From Bacteroidales bacterium (GTDB taxonomy: Bacteria; Bacteroidota; Bacteroidia; Bacteroidales; UBA932): a DNA stretch of 12,257 nt. The notes below the pieces were generated by a model that saw only the letters and a list, made by a program, of their open reading frames with translations, ran no database searches and was not told the origin of the DNA. The DNA lies in NCBI GenBank assembly GCA_017551405.1, contig JAFZLP010000162.1, positions 1 to 12,257 on the forward strand, given 5' to 3'. How positions within the stretch are numbered: position 1 is the stretch's first letter; the number at the start of each line of letters is the position of its first letter. A program made the position numbers and the translations under genes. Of the stretch, positions 5,677 through 12,257 are shown one piece after another.

Positions 5677-5691
5677 GGGGCGCGCGGCCCC
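5677..5691. other. Small GC hairpin between rpmF and tRNA-Arg
   Basis: GGGGC (5677-5681) pairs with GCCCC (5687-5691) around GCGCG. There is no T-run in either direction. It could protect the rpmF mRNA end or mark the processing point that frees the tRNA; this role is inferred only from position. Confidence 0.3.
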
Positions 5692-5697
5692 GGATAA

Positions 5698-5880
5698 CTA
5701 CTTCTCGTCCTTGACGATGATCTGACGTCCGCGGTAGTAGCCGCACTCGGGACATACCCTGTGGTACAGTACGGTAGCGCCGCAGTTGCTGCAGGTAGCC
5801 AGGGTGGGAACCGGAGCGAAGTCGTGTGTACGCCTCTTGGCTGTTCTCTGATGCGAGAATTTGTGTTTAGGATGTGCCAT
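5698..5880 (-). CDS. rpmF: 50S ribosomal protein L32
   Basis: A 60-residue basic protein with the L32 start MAHPKHKFSHQRTAKRRTHD and a four-cysteine zinc ribbon (CSNCG then CPECG, spaced by about 12 residues). This is the C+ (zinc-binding) form of L32, a component of the large ribosomal subunit near the peptidyl transferase region. The gene follows the DUF177 gene by 20 bp, the standard bacterial pairing, with an A-rich leader (AATTTAAAAAATAACATACA). No promoter consensus is seen in the gap, so it is likely expressed from upstream in the typA-DUF177-rpmF unit. The tail GRQIIVKDEK is slightly acidic and short. Confidence 0.96.
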   Translation of the reverse strand: MAHPKHKFSHQRTAKRRTHDFAPVPTLATCSNCGATVLYHRVCPECGYYRGRQIIVKDEK

Positions 5881-5900
5881 TGTATGTTATTTTTTAAATT

Positions 5901-6302
5901 TTATTGCTCAATAGTAATGTACTTTGTAGCCTCGCTGTTGCATTCGCCTTCGGGATGGACCCTTTGCATGGGCATGGACGTGAGTACGAAGTCGTAGACG
6001 TCCTGGGACAGGTCCAGTTGCGTGTCTTCCGGAGCGTAAGTCTCTTCAAAAGAGGTTTCTACCGGAATCTGCAGATCCTCCAGACACCTGTCGCATGGCA
6101 CCGTAACGCTGCCGGCTATAGCAGCCTTTACGCCGATGGTGAGTCCGTGGTTGCTCACAACGGCGGTTACGTTAATGTCCGCATCCAGGATGTCGGGATT
6201 CCCGAAAGTTTCAAAGAACTCGCGTCCGGCTTTCCATTCAAATACCGAATTGCCGGAGGCCAGATTCCTCAGTTCGATTACAAAGGGCTGCAAAGTTAGC
6301 AA
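5901..6302 (-). CDS. DUF177/YceD-family protein, probable TTG start
   Basis: A 133-residue protein of the YceD/DUF177 family, which is linked in bacteria to 23S rRNA or large-subunit maturation and nearly always sits before rpmF, as it does here. Visible family features are the N-terminal strand LQPFVIELRNLASGNSVFEW, the central PCDRCLEDL and the C-terminal DLSQDVYDFVLTSMPMQRVHPEG. It is shorter than typical relatives, which as I recall run to about 170 residues; the C-terminal region after VHPEG is only about 15 residues. There is no in-frame ATG near the N-terminus. TTG at 6302, after the A-rich AAAGAAAAAT, fits best; TTG at 6293 is the alternative. The frame is the same as that of typA, whose TAG lies five codons upstream, so the genes are tightly linked. 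Confidence 0.85.
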   Translation of the reverse strand: MLTLQPFVIELRNLASGNSVFEWKAGREFFETFGNPDILDADINVTAVVSNHGLTIGVKAAIAGSVTVPCDRCLEDLQIPVETSFEETYAPEDTQLDLSQDVYDFVLTSMPMQRVHPEGECNSEATKYITIEQ

Positions 6303-6317
6303 ATTTTTCTTTAAATA

Positions 6318-8120
6318 CTACTCGTTGTCGCTGTTTCTTTTCCGCTGAAGCGGATCAAGCAGGACTTTCCTCATGCGAAGATGATGGGGAGTGACTTCCA
6401 CGAGCTCGTCTTCGCGGATATATTCCAGCATTTCCTCGAGGCTCATCTTTACGGGCGGGGGGAGGATGATCTTTTCGTCCGAACCGGCGGCTCGCACGTT
6501 GGTGAGCTTCTTGGTCTTGCAGATGTTGATGTTGAGGTCGCGTTCGCGGGTGTGCTCGCCGACCACCTGGCCGCCGTAGATCTCCTCGCCCGGATCGATG
6601 AAGAAGCGGCCCCTGTCGAGCAGCTTGTTCATGGAATAGGCGATGGCGTCGCCGGTCTCGAGCGAGACGAGGGCACCGTTGGTGCGGCTCTCGATATCTC
6701 CCTTGTACGGCTGATACTCCTTGTACCTGTGCGCTATCACGGCTTCTCCCTGGGTGGCGGTGAGCAGGTTGCTCCTCAGCCCCATGAGGCCGCGGGTGGG
6801 AATCTCGAATTCCAGGAGGGTGCGGTCGGAACGGGTCTCCATGTGCACGAGGGCGGCCTTCCTGCGGGTGGACAGCTCAATGGCAGCGCCGACGAACTGT
6901 TCGGGAACCTCGATGGAAAGCTCCTCGATGGGTTCGCACCTCTGCCCGTTGATGGTCTTGTCCAGCACCTTGGGCTGGCCTACCTGCAGTTCGAAGCCCT
7001 CGCGGCGCATGGTCTCGATGAGCACCGAAAGATGCAGCACGCCGCGGCCGTAGACCACGAAGGAGTCGGCGTTCAGGCCGGGCTTCACGCGCAGGGCCAG
7101 GTTCTTCTCGAGTTCGCGGTCGAGACGCTCCTTTATGTGCCTGGAGGTCACATACTTGCCGTCTTTGCCGAAGAATGGGGAGTTGTTGATGGTGAAGAGC
7201 ATGCTCATGGTGGGCTCGTCCACCGCGATGGGGGGCAGGGCCTCCGGATTCTCGAAGTCGGCGATGGTGTCGCCGATCTCGAAGCCTTCGATGCCGACCA
7301 CGGCGCAGATGTCGCCGCACTGAACCTCCTGCACCTCTTTCTTCCCGAGGCCCTCGAATTCCATGAGAGACTTTATCTTGGATTTCTGACGAATGTCGTA
7401 GCGCTTGCAGAGCGTGACCTGCTGGCCGCTGCGGAGCGAGCCGCGGGTGATCTTGCCCACTGCGATACGGCCCACGTAGGGGGAGTACTCAAGTGAAGAT
7501 ATGAGCATCTGCGGGGTGCCCTCAGTTACCTTAGGGGCGGGGATTTCGGAGAGGATGGTGTCGAGCAGGTAGGTGATGTCGCCGGTGGGATTCTTCCAGT
7601 CGGGACCCATCCAGCCCTGCTTGGCGCTGCCGTAGACCGTCTTGAAATCCAGCTGCTCCTCGGTGGCGTCAAGATTGAACATGAGGTCGAAGACCTCTTC
7701 CTGAACCTCCTCGGGCCTGCAGTTGGGCTTGTCCACCTTGTTGATGACCACGATGGGCTTCTTGCCCATGCTGAGTGCCTTCTGGAGCACGAACCTGGTC
7801 TGGGGCATGCAGCCTTCGAAAGCGTCCACCAGCAGCAGGACGCCGTCGGCCATGTTGAGCACGCGCTCCACCTCGCCGCCGAAATCGCTGTGGCCCGGAG
7901 TGTCTATGATATTGATTTTTACGTTCTTGTATGTAACCGACACGTTCTTGGCGAGGATGGTGATGCCCCTCTCGCGCTCGAGGTCGTTGCTGTCGAGAAT
8001 CAACTGCCCGAGATTCTCCGGCTGACGCACCAGGTTCGCCTGGTAAATCATGCGGTCCACCATGGTGGTCTTACCGTGGTCGACGTGTGCGATCAGCGCT
8101 ATGTTCCTGATATCCAACAT
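6318..8120 (-). CDS. typA: Ribosome-associated GTPase TypA/BipA
   Basis: A 600-residue translational GTPase close to the usual BipA length (about 607). The G domain motifs are all intact: G1 AHVDHGKT (11-18), G2 RGITI (51-55), G3 DTPGH (73-77), G4 NKVD (127-130) and G5 SAK (165-167). The EF-G-like domains and the BipA-specific C-terminal domain follow (for example [20 protein letters not shown] and [18 protein letters not shown]). The protein binds the ribosome and aids large-subunit assembly, especially under stress or cold; that comes from the family. The gene begins immediately after a hairpin and T-run, and leads into the DUF177 and rpmF genes 15 bp downstream, which makes a ribosome-biogenesis unit. 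Confidence 0.97.
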   Translation of the reverse strand: MLDIRNIALIAHVDHGKTTMVDRMIYQANLVRQPENLGQLILDSNDLERERGITILAKNVSVTYKNVKINIIDTPGHSDFGGEVERVLNMADGVLLLVDAFEGCMPQTRFVLQKALSMGKKPIVVINKVDKPNCRPEEVQEEVFDLMFNLDATEEQLDFKTVYGSAKQGWMGPDWKNPTGDITYLLDTILSEIPAPKVTEGTPQMLISSLEYSPYVGRIAVGKITRGSLRSGQQVTLCKRYDIRQKSKIKSLMEFEGLGKKEVQEVQCGDICAVVGIEGFEIGDTIADFENPEALPPIAVDEPTMSMLFTINNSPFFGKDGKYVTSRHIKERLDRELEKNLALRVKPGLNADSFVVYGRGVLHLSVLIETMRREGFELQVGQPKVLDKTINGQRCEPIEELSIEVPEQFVGAAIELSTRRKAALVHMETRSDRTLLEFEIPTRGLMGLRSNLLTATQGEAVIAHRYKEYQPYKGDIESRTNGALVSLETGDAIAYSMNKLLDRGRFFIDPGEEIYGGQVVGEHTRERDLNINICKTKKLTNVRAAGSDEKIILPPPVKMSLEEMLEYIREDELVEVTPHHLRMRKVLLDPLQRKRNSDNE

Positions 8121-8121
8121 T

Positions 8122-8155
8122 AAAAAACACTATTTTTGCGGGCGCAAAAATAGTG
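8122..8155 (-). terminator. Terminator-like hairpin directly before typA
   Basis: The arms CACTATTTTTGC (8128-8139) and GCAAAAATAGTG (8144-8155) are perfectly complementary over 12 bp with loop GGGC. On the minus strand the stem is followed by TTTTTT (8127-8122), then AATG, where ATG is the typA start codon. It should end transcripts from the sigma/DUF4252 operon, whose last stop is at 8183. A transcript starting inside the loop would carry only one arm and escape it. Confidence 0.7.
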
Positions 8156-8177
8156 AAAAATAACTGAATATGAGAAA
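8145..8177 (-). promoter_or_regulatory. Probable typA promoter inside the hairpin arm
   Basis: On the minus strand TATTTTTG (8152-8145) matches TAnnTTTG and lies in the first arm of the hairpin. A near-consensus -33 TTTC (8177-8174) stands 21 bp upstream. Transcription would begin near the loop, giving a leader of about 20 nt that lacks the full hairpin. Confidence 0.5.
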
Positions 8178-8182
8178 AAAAG

Positions 8183-8665
8183 TTAGCGGGCTGCCTTCGC
8201 TATTGCGTCTTCCAGTTTCTCTCGCGGGATTTCGCCTTCGAAACTGATGAAAGAAGTTTCGCCGGGTTCTACCGAAAGCAGCACGAAGCTCTTGATTATC
8301 TTATCGTTGCCTATGGTGTACATGCGGGTGACCTCGCCGTCTTCCTTGGCCTCCATGAGCAGTTCGTATTTGCCGGAATTCGTGTACCTGTCCACGTCGT
8401 CCTTAAGTCTCTGAGCCAGCTCGGGATCCTCGCAGTTGAGGACGTACATGCCGCTCAGGTTTTTGATGATGGGGGAGATGTCAACGTCGTTATCCATGTG
8501 GATGCTGGGCACCTTTCCGATGAGTCGGAACATGGCGGGGGAGATGTAGACGGCGCTCATCCCCTTTTCGTCGGAGTACTTGTTGTAGAGGGAGAGGGCT
8601 TTCTGGGCTTTCATGGGCAGCAGCGCTCCGATGAGCAGCAGGGCTGCAAGTATTGTCTTTTTCAT
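8183..8665 (-). CDS. Secreted DUF4252-family protein
   Basis: A 160-residue protein with a signal peptide (MKKTILAALLLIGALLPMKA, cleavage near residue 20-21). The mature part is compact: LYNKYSDEKGMSAVYISPAM, a segment with the KNLSGMYVLNCED motif, and a C-terminal basic helix (REKLEDAIAKAAR). This layout matches DUF4252 proteins, short exported proteins found in Bacteroidetes next to ECF sigma factors; the function is unknown. Here it is the last gene of the sigma factor operon, only 2 bp after the membrane protein gene, so it is probably part of the same envelope-stress or signalling response. The hairpin at 8122-8155 ends the operon. Confidence 0.82.
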   Translation of the reverse strand: MKKTILAALLLIGALLPMKAQKALSLYNKYSDEKGMSAVYISPAMFRLIGKVPSIHMDNDVDISPIIKNLSGMYVLNCEDPELAQRLKDDVDRYTNSGKYELLMEAKEDGEVTRMYTIGNDKIIKSFVLLSVEPGETSFISFEGEIPREKLEDAIAKAAR

Positions 8666-8667
8666 TT

Positions 8668-9051
8668 CTATTTGCTTATGTAATTGAGGAGTTCTTCCGT
8701 CTTTTCAATGGCCGGGACGGATTTGCCGGCGGCAGTTGCGGCCTTCTGTGAGATGCGGTCGAATGACTTCTGTACCTCGGCGTAGGCCAGGAGAGGGTCG
8801 CTGAAAGTGTCTTTCGGGCGACGGGGAACGTTCAGGAAGATGCCCGTGGCGAGCACGGCGGCCACCGCTGCGGCAATGGCCCAGGGGATGAAGGCTGGTT
8901 TCCTGCGGGGCTCATCTTCGATGGCCGCCGCGGCACCGACGAGCGCTTCAAGGCTTTCCGCGAGGCTTTCCGGAACCTTTACGGAACGGTCTTCCGCTAT
9001 CTGCGAAAGCTGTTCATCGGTAAGTTTTTCTATGTCTTCAATCGTTTTCAT
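8668..9051 (-). CDS. Single-span membrane protein, putative anti-sigma factor
   Basis: A 127-residue protein. The N-terminal part (about 1-52) is acidic and helical (KTIEDIEKLTDEQLSQIAED) and lacks a zinc-type HXXXCXXC anti-sigma motif. One membrane helix lies at about 54-73 (FIPWAIAAAVAAVLATGIFL). The outer part (74-127) contains DPLLAYAEVQKSFDRISQKA. ATG at 9051 is chosen because it overlaps the sigma factor stop (9038) by 14 bp; an upstream ATG in frame at 9078 would add nine residues inside the sigma gene. Topology, size and position right after an ECF sigma gene make an anti-sigma role plausible, with the cytoplasmic N-terminus binding sigma. There is no direct motif proof. Confidence 0.72.
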   Translation of the reverse strand: MKTIEDIEKLTDEQLSQIAEDRSVKVPESLAESLEALVGAAAAIEDEPRRKPAFIPWAIAAAVAAVLATGIFLNVPRRPKDTFSDPLLAYAEVQKSFDRISQKAATAAGKSVPAIEKTEELLNYISK

Positions 9052-9535
9052 ATTCCTTTTTAATCGTTTTTCTTGCAATGCTCAGGAGCACTCTCAGGTT
9101 GTTTTCGCTCAGGCCTGTGTTCTTTGAGATTTCTTCGTAGCTCCTGTCTTCGAATATCCTCTGCCTGACAACCTCGCGCTGTTTGGCCGGAAGCCCTTCG
9201 ATGATGGCAAGCACCCTCCTCAGTTTTTCTTTGGTGGCGATGACGTCGCTCTCCACCGATATGAAGCTGACCTCGGGGTCGTCTTCCGCGCACTCCACCT
9301 GGTGGAGCCTGGAAGCCGCCCGGATGCGGTCTATGCACATGTTGCGCATGAGCGTGATGGCATAGGCCTTGGCATTGTTGACGCCGTCCAGCCTGCTGCC
9401 GGAGTTCAGGAGCTTTATGAAGAGGTCCTGAACCGCATCCTTGGCTTCTTCCTCATCTTCGAGCAGATAGAAGGCTACGCGGTAAAGCTGGTCGCTCAGC
9501 GGCAGATAGGTTTTTCTGAACAGTTCGGTTGTCAT
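9038..9535 (-). CDS. ECF-type RNA polymerase sigma factor
   Basis: A 165-residue sigma-70 family protein with only regions 2 and 4, the ECF layout. Region 2 (about 15-80) includes YRVAFYLLEDEEEAKDAVQD and the DNA-melting part AYAITLMRNMCIDRIRA. Region 4 (about 112-160) includes LPAKQREVVRQRIFEDRSYE and the helix-turn-helix ISKNTGLSENNLRVLLSIAR. It should direct polymerase to a small regulon, perhaps including its own operon. It is first of three overlapping or abutting genes (putative anti-sigma factor, DUF4252 protein). No TAnnTTTG box is visible in the 84 bp upstream of its start, which fits a non-housekeeping promoter, though no known ECF motif was identified either. Confidence 0.92.
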   Translation of the reverse strand: MTTELFRKTYLPLSDQLYRVAFYLLEDEEEAKDAVQDLFIKLLNSGSRLDGVNNAKAYAITLMRNMCIDRIRAASRLHQVECAEDDPEVSFISVESDVIATKEKLRRVLAIIEGLPAKQREVVRQRIFEDRSYEEISKNTGLSENNLRVLLSIARKTIKKEYEND

Positions 9536-9592
9536 ACACTATTAAGACGCAAAAGAGCTTGCGATGTTAAAGAAATCCGTGTTTTTTTTTCT

Positions 9593-9600
9593 TACCTTTG
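9593..9600 (+). promoter_or_regulatory. -7 box of the lipoprotein/acyl-CoA ligase operon
   Basis: TACCTTTG matches TAnnTTTG and lies 19 bp before the ATG at 9620, directly after a run of T residues. No TTTG is found at the normal -33 distance. The ATACATA palindrome seen at the left-hand promoters is absent here. Confidence 0.5.
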
Positions 9601-9619
9601 TATTCCTGTATATCGTATC

Positions 9620-10885
9620 ATGAAAGTCCGTCTCGCATCGTTGTTCTGCTGGTTCGCCATTTTGGGCGCGGTCTCCTGTTCGCAGGGGCCGGCGGCGCCT
9701 GAGGTGTCGCGTCTGCTGCGGACCGTCCCGTCGCGAAGCGTGGAAATCGCATGCTTCAGGAACGGTGGCAAGGCCCTCGCCATGCTGCTCGATTCTTCCA
9801 GCATGTTCAGGCAGATAGACCTCGGCAAGCTCTCAGACCACGAGGCTGTGCTTTCATACGACTACAGCTCCACCATGGTGCCGCTCCTGAGCATCGACGC
9901 CGGGCGTTCGGCGGGCGATACCTCCGATGCGGTTAAGGGCGTCATGGCCCAGCTGGGAGCCCTGGGGCTTCACCAGGCCTACTCCGTGGACACCGTGCAC
10001 AAGCGGGCGTCCCTGCTCATCAGTCCTTCCACCGCCGCAATCTCGGAGGCGCAGACGCACATCCGCTCCGGCGCCAGCATCATGGACGCTCCGGGCTTCT
10101 CCGATGCCGTCAGGGAGGCCGACGGTGCCGAAGGCTATGTGATCCTGCGCAATTCCGCCGCGGCCCACGTGCTTCCGGCGGGTTTCCTGAAGGGCAAGGT
10201 GGACCGCAAGGCCCTGGCCTCCTTCATTTCCGGCGCCTGCGAGTGGACCGTCGTCAATTTCCAGTCCTATAAAAAGAAAGATCTCCGACTGAGGCCGTAC
10301 GGCATCTCGGACAAACGCTGTTTCCTTTCCGTCCCCGCGCAGCTGAAGGGCGCTTCCGGCAGGCTTGCCGATGTCCTTCCCGCCGGTGCGGACTTCGTGG
10401 TGGACCTTCCCCTCGACGACTGGAAGGCCTGGTATTCGGCCCGATGCGACTGGCTGGATGCCAGGTCCGTGCTGGTGAAGCACAGGCGCGCCTGCGACGC
10501 GCTCAAGTCCGCCACCAGGGTGGCCCCGAAGGACTGGGCGGCCTCGCTGAATCCCGAAGAAATCGCACTGGTGTGCTGGGAGGGCCGCAGCGTGCTCCTC
10601 ATCCGCACCAGGTCGAAACTCTCCGGCGAACTGCTGGAAAACGCTTTCGCCGGTTATCCGGCGGCCATTTTCGGGGACATCTTCTCCCTTGAAGATGAAA
10701 GTTCCTGCGGCAGCCATCGGGGCTGGCTCCTGATAGGGAAGAAAGACGACATCGCCGCTTTCGCCACCGCCGAGGAGCACGACTCTCCGGAGGTGCTCCG
10801 CGAAAAGGGCCTCACGTATGCCGTCGTGGCTCCCGGTTTTTCCGTAGCCGGCCGTCCCGAAGAGGCTACCATCAACATTCAATGA
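9620..10885 (+). CDS. Lipoprotein of unknown function
   Basis: A 421-residue protein. The start ATG at 9620 gives a clean lipoprotein signal (MKVRLASLFCWFAILGAVSC) with lipidated Cys20. The reading frame is open further upstream to 9302, but that part is antisense to the sigma factor gene and would bury the signal peptide. The mature protein is a mixed alpha/beta chain without a motif I know. Notable parts are an early segment VPSRSVEIACFRNGGKALAM, a long middle with PSTAAISEAQTHIRSGASIM, and a C-terminal half with LPAGADFVVDLPLDDWKAWY and SLNPEEIALVCWEGRSVLLI. It could be a large periplasm-facing or outer-membrane-anchored protein. It ends 7 bp before the acyl-CoA ligase gene, so it is probably in the same transcript, which hints at lipid or envelope metabolism but does not prove it. 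Confidence 0.75.
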   Translation: MKVRLASLFCWFAILGAVSCSQGPAAPEVSRLLRTVPSRSVEIACFRNGGKALAMLLDSSSMFRQIDLGKLSDHEAVLSYDYSSTMVPLLSIDAGRSAGDTSDAVKGVMAQLGALGLHQAYSVDTVHKRASLLISPSTAAISEAQTHIRSGASIMDAPGFSDAVREADGAEGYVILRNSAAAHVLPAGFLKGKVDRKALASFISGACEWTVVNFQSYKKKDLRLRPYGISDKRCFLSVPAQLKGASGRLADVLPAGADFVVDLPLDDWKAWYSARCDWLDARSVLVKHRRACDALKSATRVAPKDWAASLNPEEIALVCWEGRSVLLIRTRSKLSGELLENAFAGYPAAIFGDIFSLEDESSCGSHRGWLLIGKKDDIAAFATAEEHDSPEVLREKGLTYAVVAPGFSVAGRPEEATINIQ

Positions 10886-10892
10886 CAAGCAA

Positions 10893-12257
10893 ATGGAAGT
10901 AAAATCTGTAAATAAGCTGTTCGAAAAGAGTTTCAGGGAAAACTGGAACTGCCCGGCGCTCTCGAATTACGAGGGCGACACCTTCACCTATGCCGAACTC
11001 GCCACCAAGATAGAACTCCTGCACATGGGGTTCGAGCGCTGCGGGCTTTGCAAAGGCGACAAGGTGGCCATCTGCGGCCGCAACCAGGCCAACTGGGCGG
11101 TGGCTTTCCTGGCCTCGCTCACCTACGGGGCGGTTCCGGTGCCCATCCTTCACGAATTCAAGCCGGGCAACATCCATTATCTCGTGAACCATTCCGAGGC
11201 CCGGGCCTTCTTCGTGGACGACGTCATCTGGGAAAACCTTTCCGAAGAGGAGATGCCCGGCCTGATCGTCATCATCGGTATGGGCGACCTCAAGTACATC
11301 TACTCCAAGAGCGAGGAGATGAACCGCATCCGCGACGGCATCTTCAGGGCCTTCCTCGAGAAGCATCCCACGCGCCTGCATCCCGAAGACCTCAATTACT
11401 ATGAAGACACTCCCGACGAACTGGCCCTCATCAACTATACTTCCGGCACCTCCGGGTTCAGCAAGGGCGTAATGCTGCCTTACAGGGCGCTCTACGCCAA
11501 TATGTATGCCGCCCACAACATTGCCGAGCCCCAGATGGACAACACTTCCAACATGGTGGCCATGCTGCCTTCGGCCCACATGTACGGCATGATGTTCGAG
11601 CTCCTTTTCGAGATGACCATCGGCGCGCACACCCATTTCCTCACGCGCGTGCCGAGCCCCAAGATCATTCTCAAGGCCTTCCAGGACATTCATCCGGCGG
11701 TCATCATAGCGGTTCCGCTCATCATCGAAAAGGTGTACAAGATGCAGCTCAAGCCGGTGCTCGACCGCACCAAGACATTCAGGATGATTCCCATCCTGGG
11801 CCAGGCCATCGAGTACAAGATCCGCAGCGAACTGATCAAGGCCTTCGGCGGCGAGTTCGAGGAGGTCATCCTCGGCGGTGCGGCGTTCAATCCCGAAGTG
11901 GAGAGCTTCCTGCATCGCATCCGTTTCCCGTACACCGTCGGTTACGGCATGACCGAATGCGGCCCCCTGCTCACCTACGAGAAGTGGAGCCGCCTGCCCA
12001 AGGGCTCCTGCGGCAAGCCCATCCCCGGCTGCGAGATCAGGGTAGACAGCGTCGATCCCGAAAACGTCCCCGGCGAAATCCAGGTGCGCGGCACGAACGT
12101 CTTCATGGGCTACTACCGCAACGAGGAAGAAACCCGCAAGGTGTTCACCGAAGACGGCTGGTTCTGCACAGGCGACATCGGCGTCATGGACAGGAACGGC
12201 TACCTCTTCCTGCGCGGGCGCAGCAAGTGCATGATACTCGGCCCCTCCGGCCAGAAC
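10893..12257 (+). CDS. Long-chain fatty acid CoA ligase / AMP-binding enzyme (partial, C-terminus beyond the window)
   Basis: 455 residues are present and the frame is open at the right edge. It belongs to the ANL (acyl-CoA synthetase) superfamily, which activates a carboxylic acid with ATP to an acyl-AMP and then transfers it to CoA. Core motifs are: A3 P-loop YTSGTSGFSKGV (182-193), A5 VGYGMTECGP (349-358), A7 GWFCTGDIG (422-430) and the start of A8 GYLFLRGRSKCM (436-447). The P-loop has Ser where many members have Pro before KG (GFSKG), a change I recall in Bacteroides relatives and not likely to be inactivating. Missing here is the small C-terminal domain with the catalytic lysine. The ATG at 10893 gives the usual N-terminus; a nearer ATG at 10882 runs into a stop after six codons. 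The chain length of the substrate cannot be read. The preceding lipoprotein gene ends 7 bp upstream. Confidence 0.92.
   Translation, partial: MEVKSVNKLFEKSFRENWNCPALSNYEGDTFTYAELATKIELLHMGFERCGLCKGDKVAICGRNQANWAVAFLASLTYGAVPVPILHEFKPGNIHYLVNHSEARAFFVDDVIWENLSEEEMPGLIVIIGMGDLKYIYSKSEEMNRIRDGIFRAFLEKHPTRLHPEDLNYYEDTPDELALINYTSGTSGFSKGVMLPYRALYANMYAAHNIAEPQMDNTSNMVAMLPSAHMYGMMFELLFEMTIGAHTHFLTRVPSPKIILKAFQDIHPAVIIAVPLIIEKVYKMQLKPVLDRTKTFRMIPILGQAIEYKIRSELIKAFGGEFEEVILGGAAFNPEVESFLHRIRFPYTVGYGMTECGPLLTYEKWSRLPKGSCGKPIPGCEIRVDSVDPENVPGEIQVRGTNVFMGYYRNEEETRKVFTEDGWFCTGDIGVMDRNGYLFLRGRSKCMILGPSGQN

Noticed and set aside
6381..7496. Plus-strand open frame of about 370 codons opposite typA
   Set aside because: It is a shadow of a fully conserved GTPase. 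Composition is histidine-, leucine- and aspartate/glutamate-rich without any motif.
9302..9619. Upstream extension of the lipoprotein reading frame
   Set aside because: It overlaps the sigma factor gene in antisense and would place the signal peptide and lipobox over 100 residues inside the protein.
9854..11915. Two minus-strand open frames opposite the lipoprotein and acyl-CoA ligase genes
   Set aside because: They lie opposite coding regions with a signal peptide and full ANL motifs. No start-site signal or domain was seen in the antisense frames.

Overview
This 12.3 kb window looks like the chromosome of a Bacteroidales bacterium with moderately high GC coding DNA. Several lines point there. 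Promoter -7 boxes match the Bacteroidetes consensus TAnnTTTG (found before six transcription units). Start codons are preceded by A-rich stretches rather than GGAGG-type sites. The gene families are ones commonly seen in this order: a TPR sensor kinase with a LuxR-type regulator, an ECF sigma factor with a DUF4252 protein, a glycine-rich 'beta-flower' secreted protein and a TMEM43-like protein. I cannot name the genus.

Left part (1-4989), an envelope and signalling block. A cut lipoprotein gene and a TMEM43-family membrane protein gene form a minus-strand operon. They are divergent from a secreted repeat protein gene on the plus strand. That gene converges on a minus-strand two-component operon (sensor kinase, then response regulator, with 8 bp overlap). 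The kinase is divergent from a GNAT acetyltransferase gene. Both divergent intergenic regions carry the same palindrome, ATACATA-N4-TATGTAT (1338-1355 and 4892-4909). In both it sits 21-22 bp upstream of TAnnTTTG boxes, for three of the four flanking genes. This is the best candidate here for an undescribed regulatory circuit: the two-component system may control itself, the TMEM43/lipoprotein operon and the repeat protein.

Middle part (4990-8182), housekeeping. After the acetyltransferase gene comes a G-rich hairpin region holding a 15 bp inverted copy of the neighbouring tRNA 3' end. Next, on the minus strand (read right to left), are typA/bipA, a DUF177/YceD-like gene, rpmF (ribosomal protein L32) and tRNA-Arg(CCT), ended by a strong terminator hairpin. 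A 12 bp-arm hairpin with a T-run lies directly before the typA start codon. It appears to terminate the upstream operon and also to contain the typA -7 box.

Right part (8183-12257). A compact minus-strand operon encodes an ECF sigma factor, a single-span membrane protein (putative anti-sigma factor) and a secreted DUF4252 protein. It is divergent from a plus-strand pair: an unrecognised 421-residue lipoprotein and a long-chain acyl-CoA ligase/AMP-binding enzyme that runs off the right edge.

No CRISPR array, insertion sequence, transposase, integrase or rRNA gene is visible. Every stretch longer than 300 bases contains a gene. The longest non-coding stretches are 1288-1410, 4859-4989 and 5470-5598, and their contents are described below.
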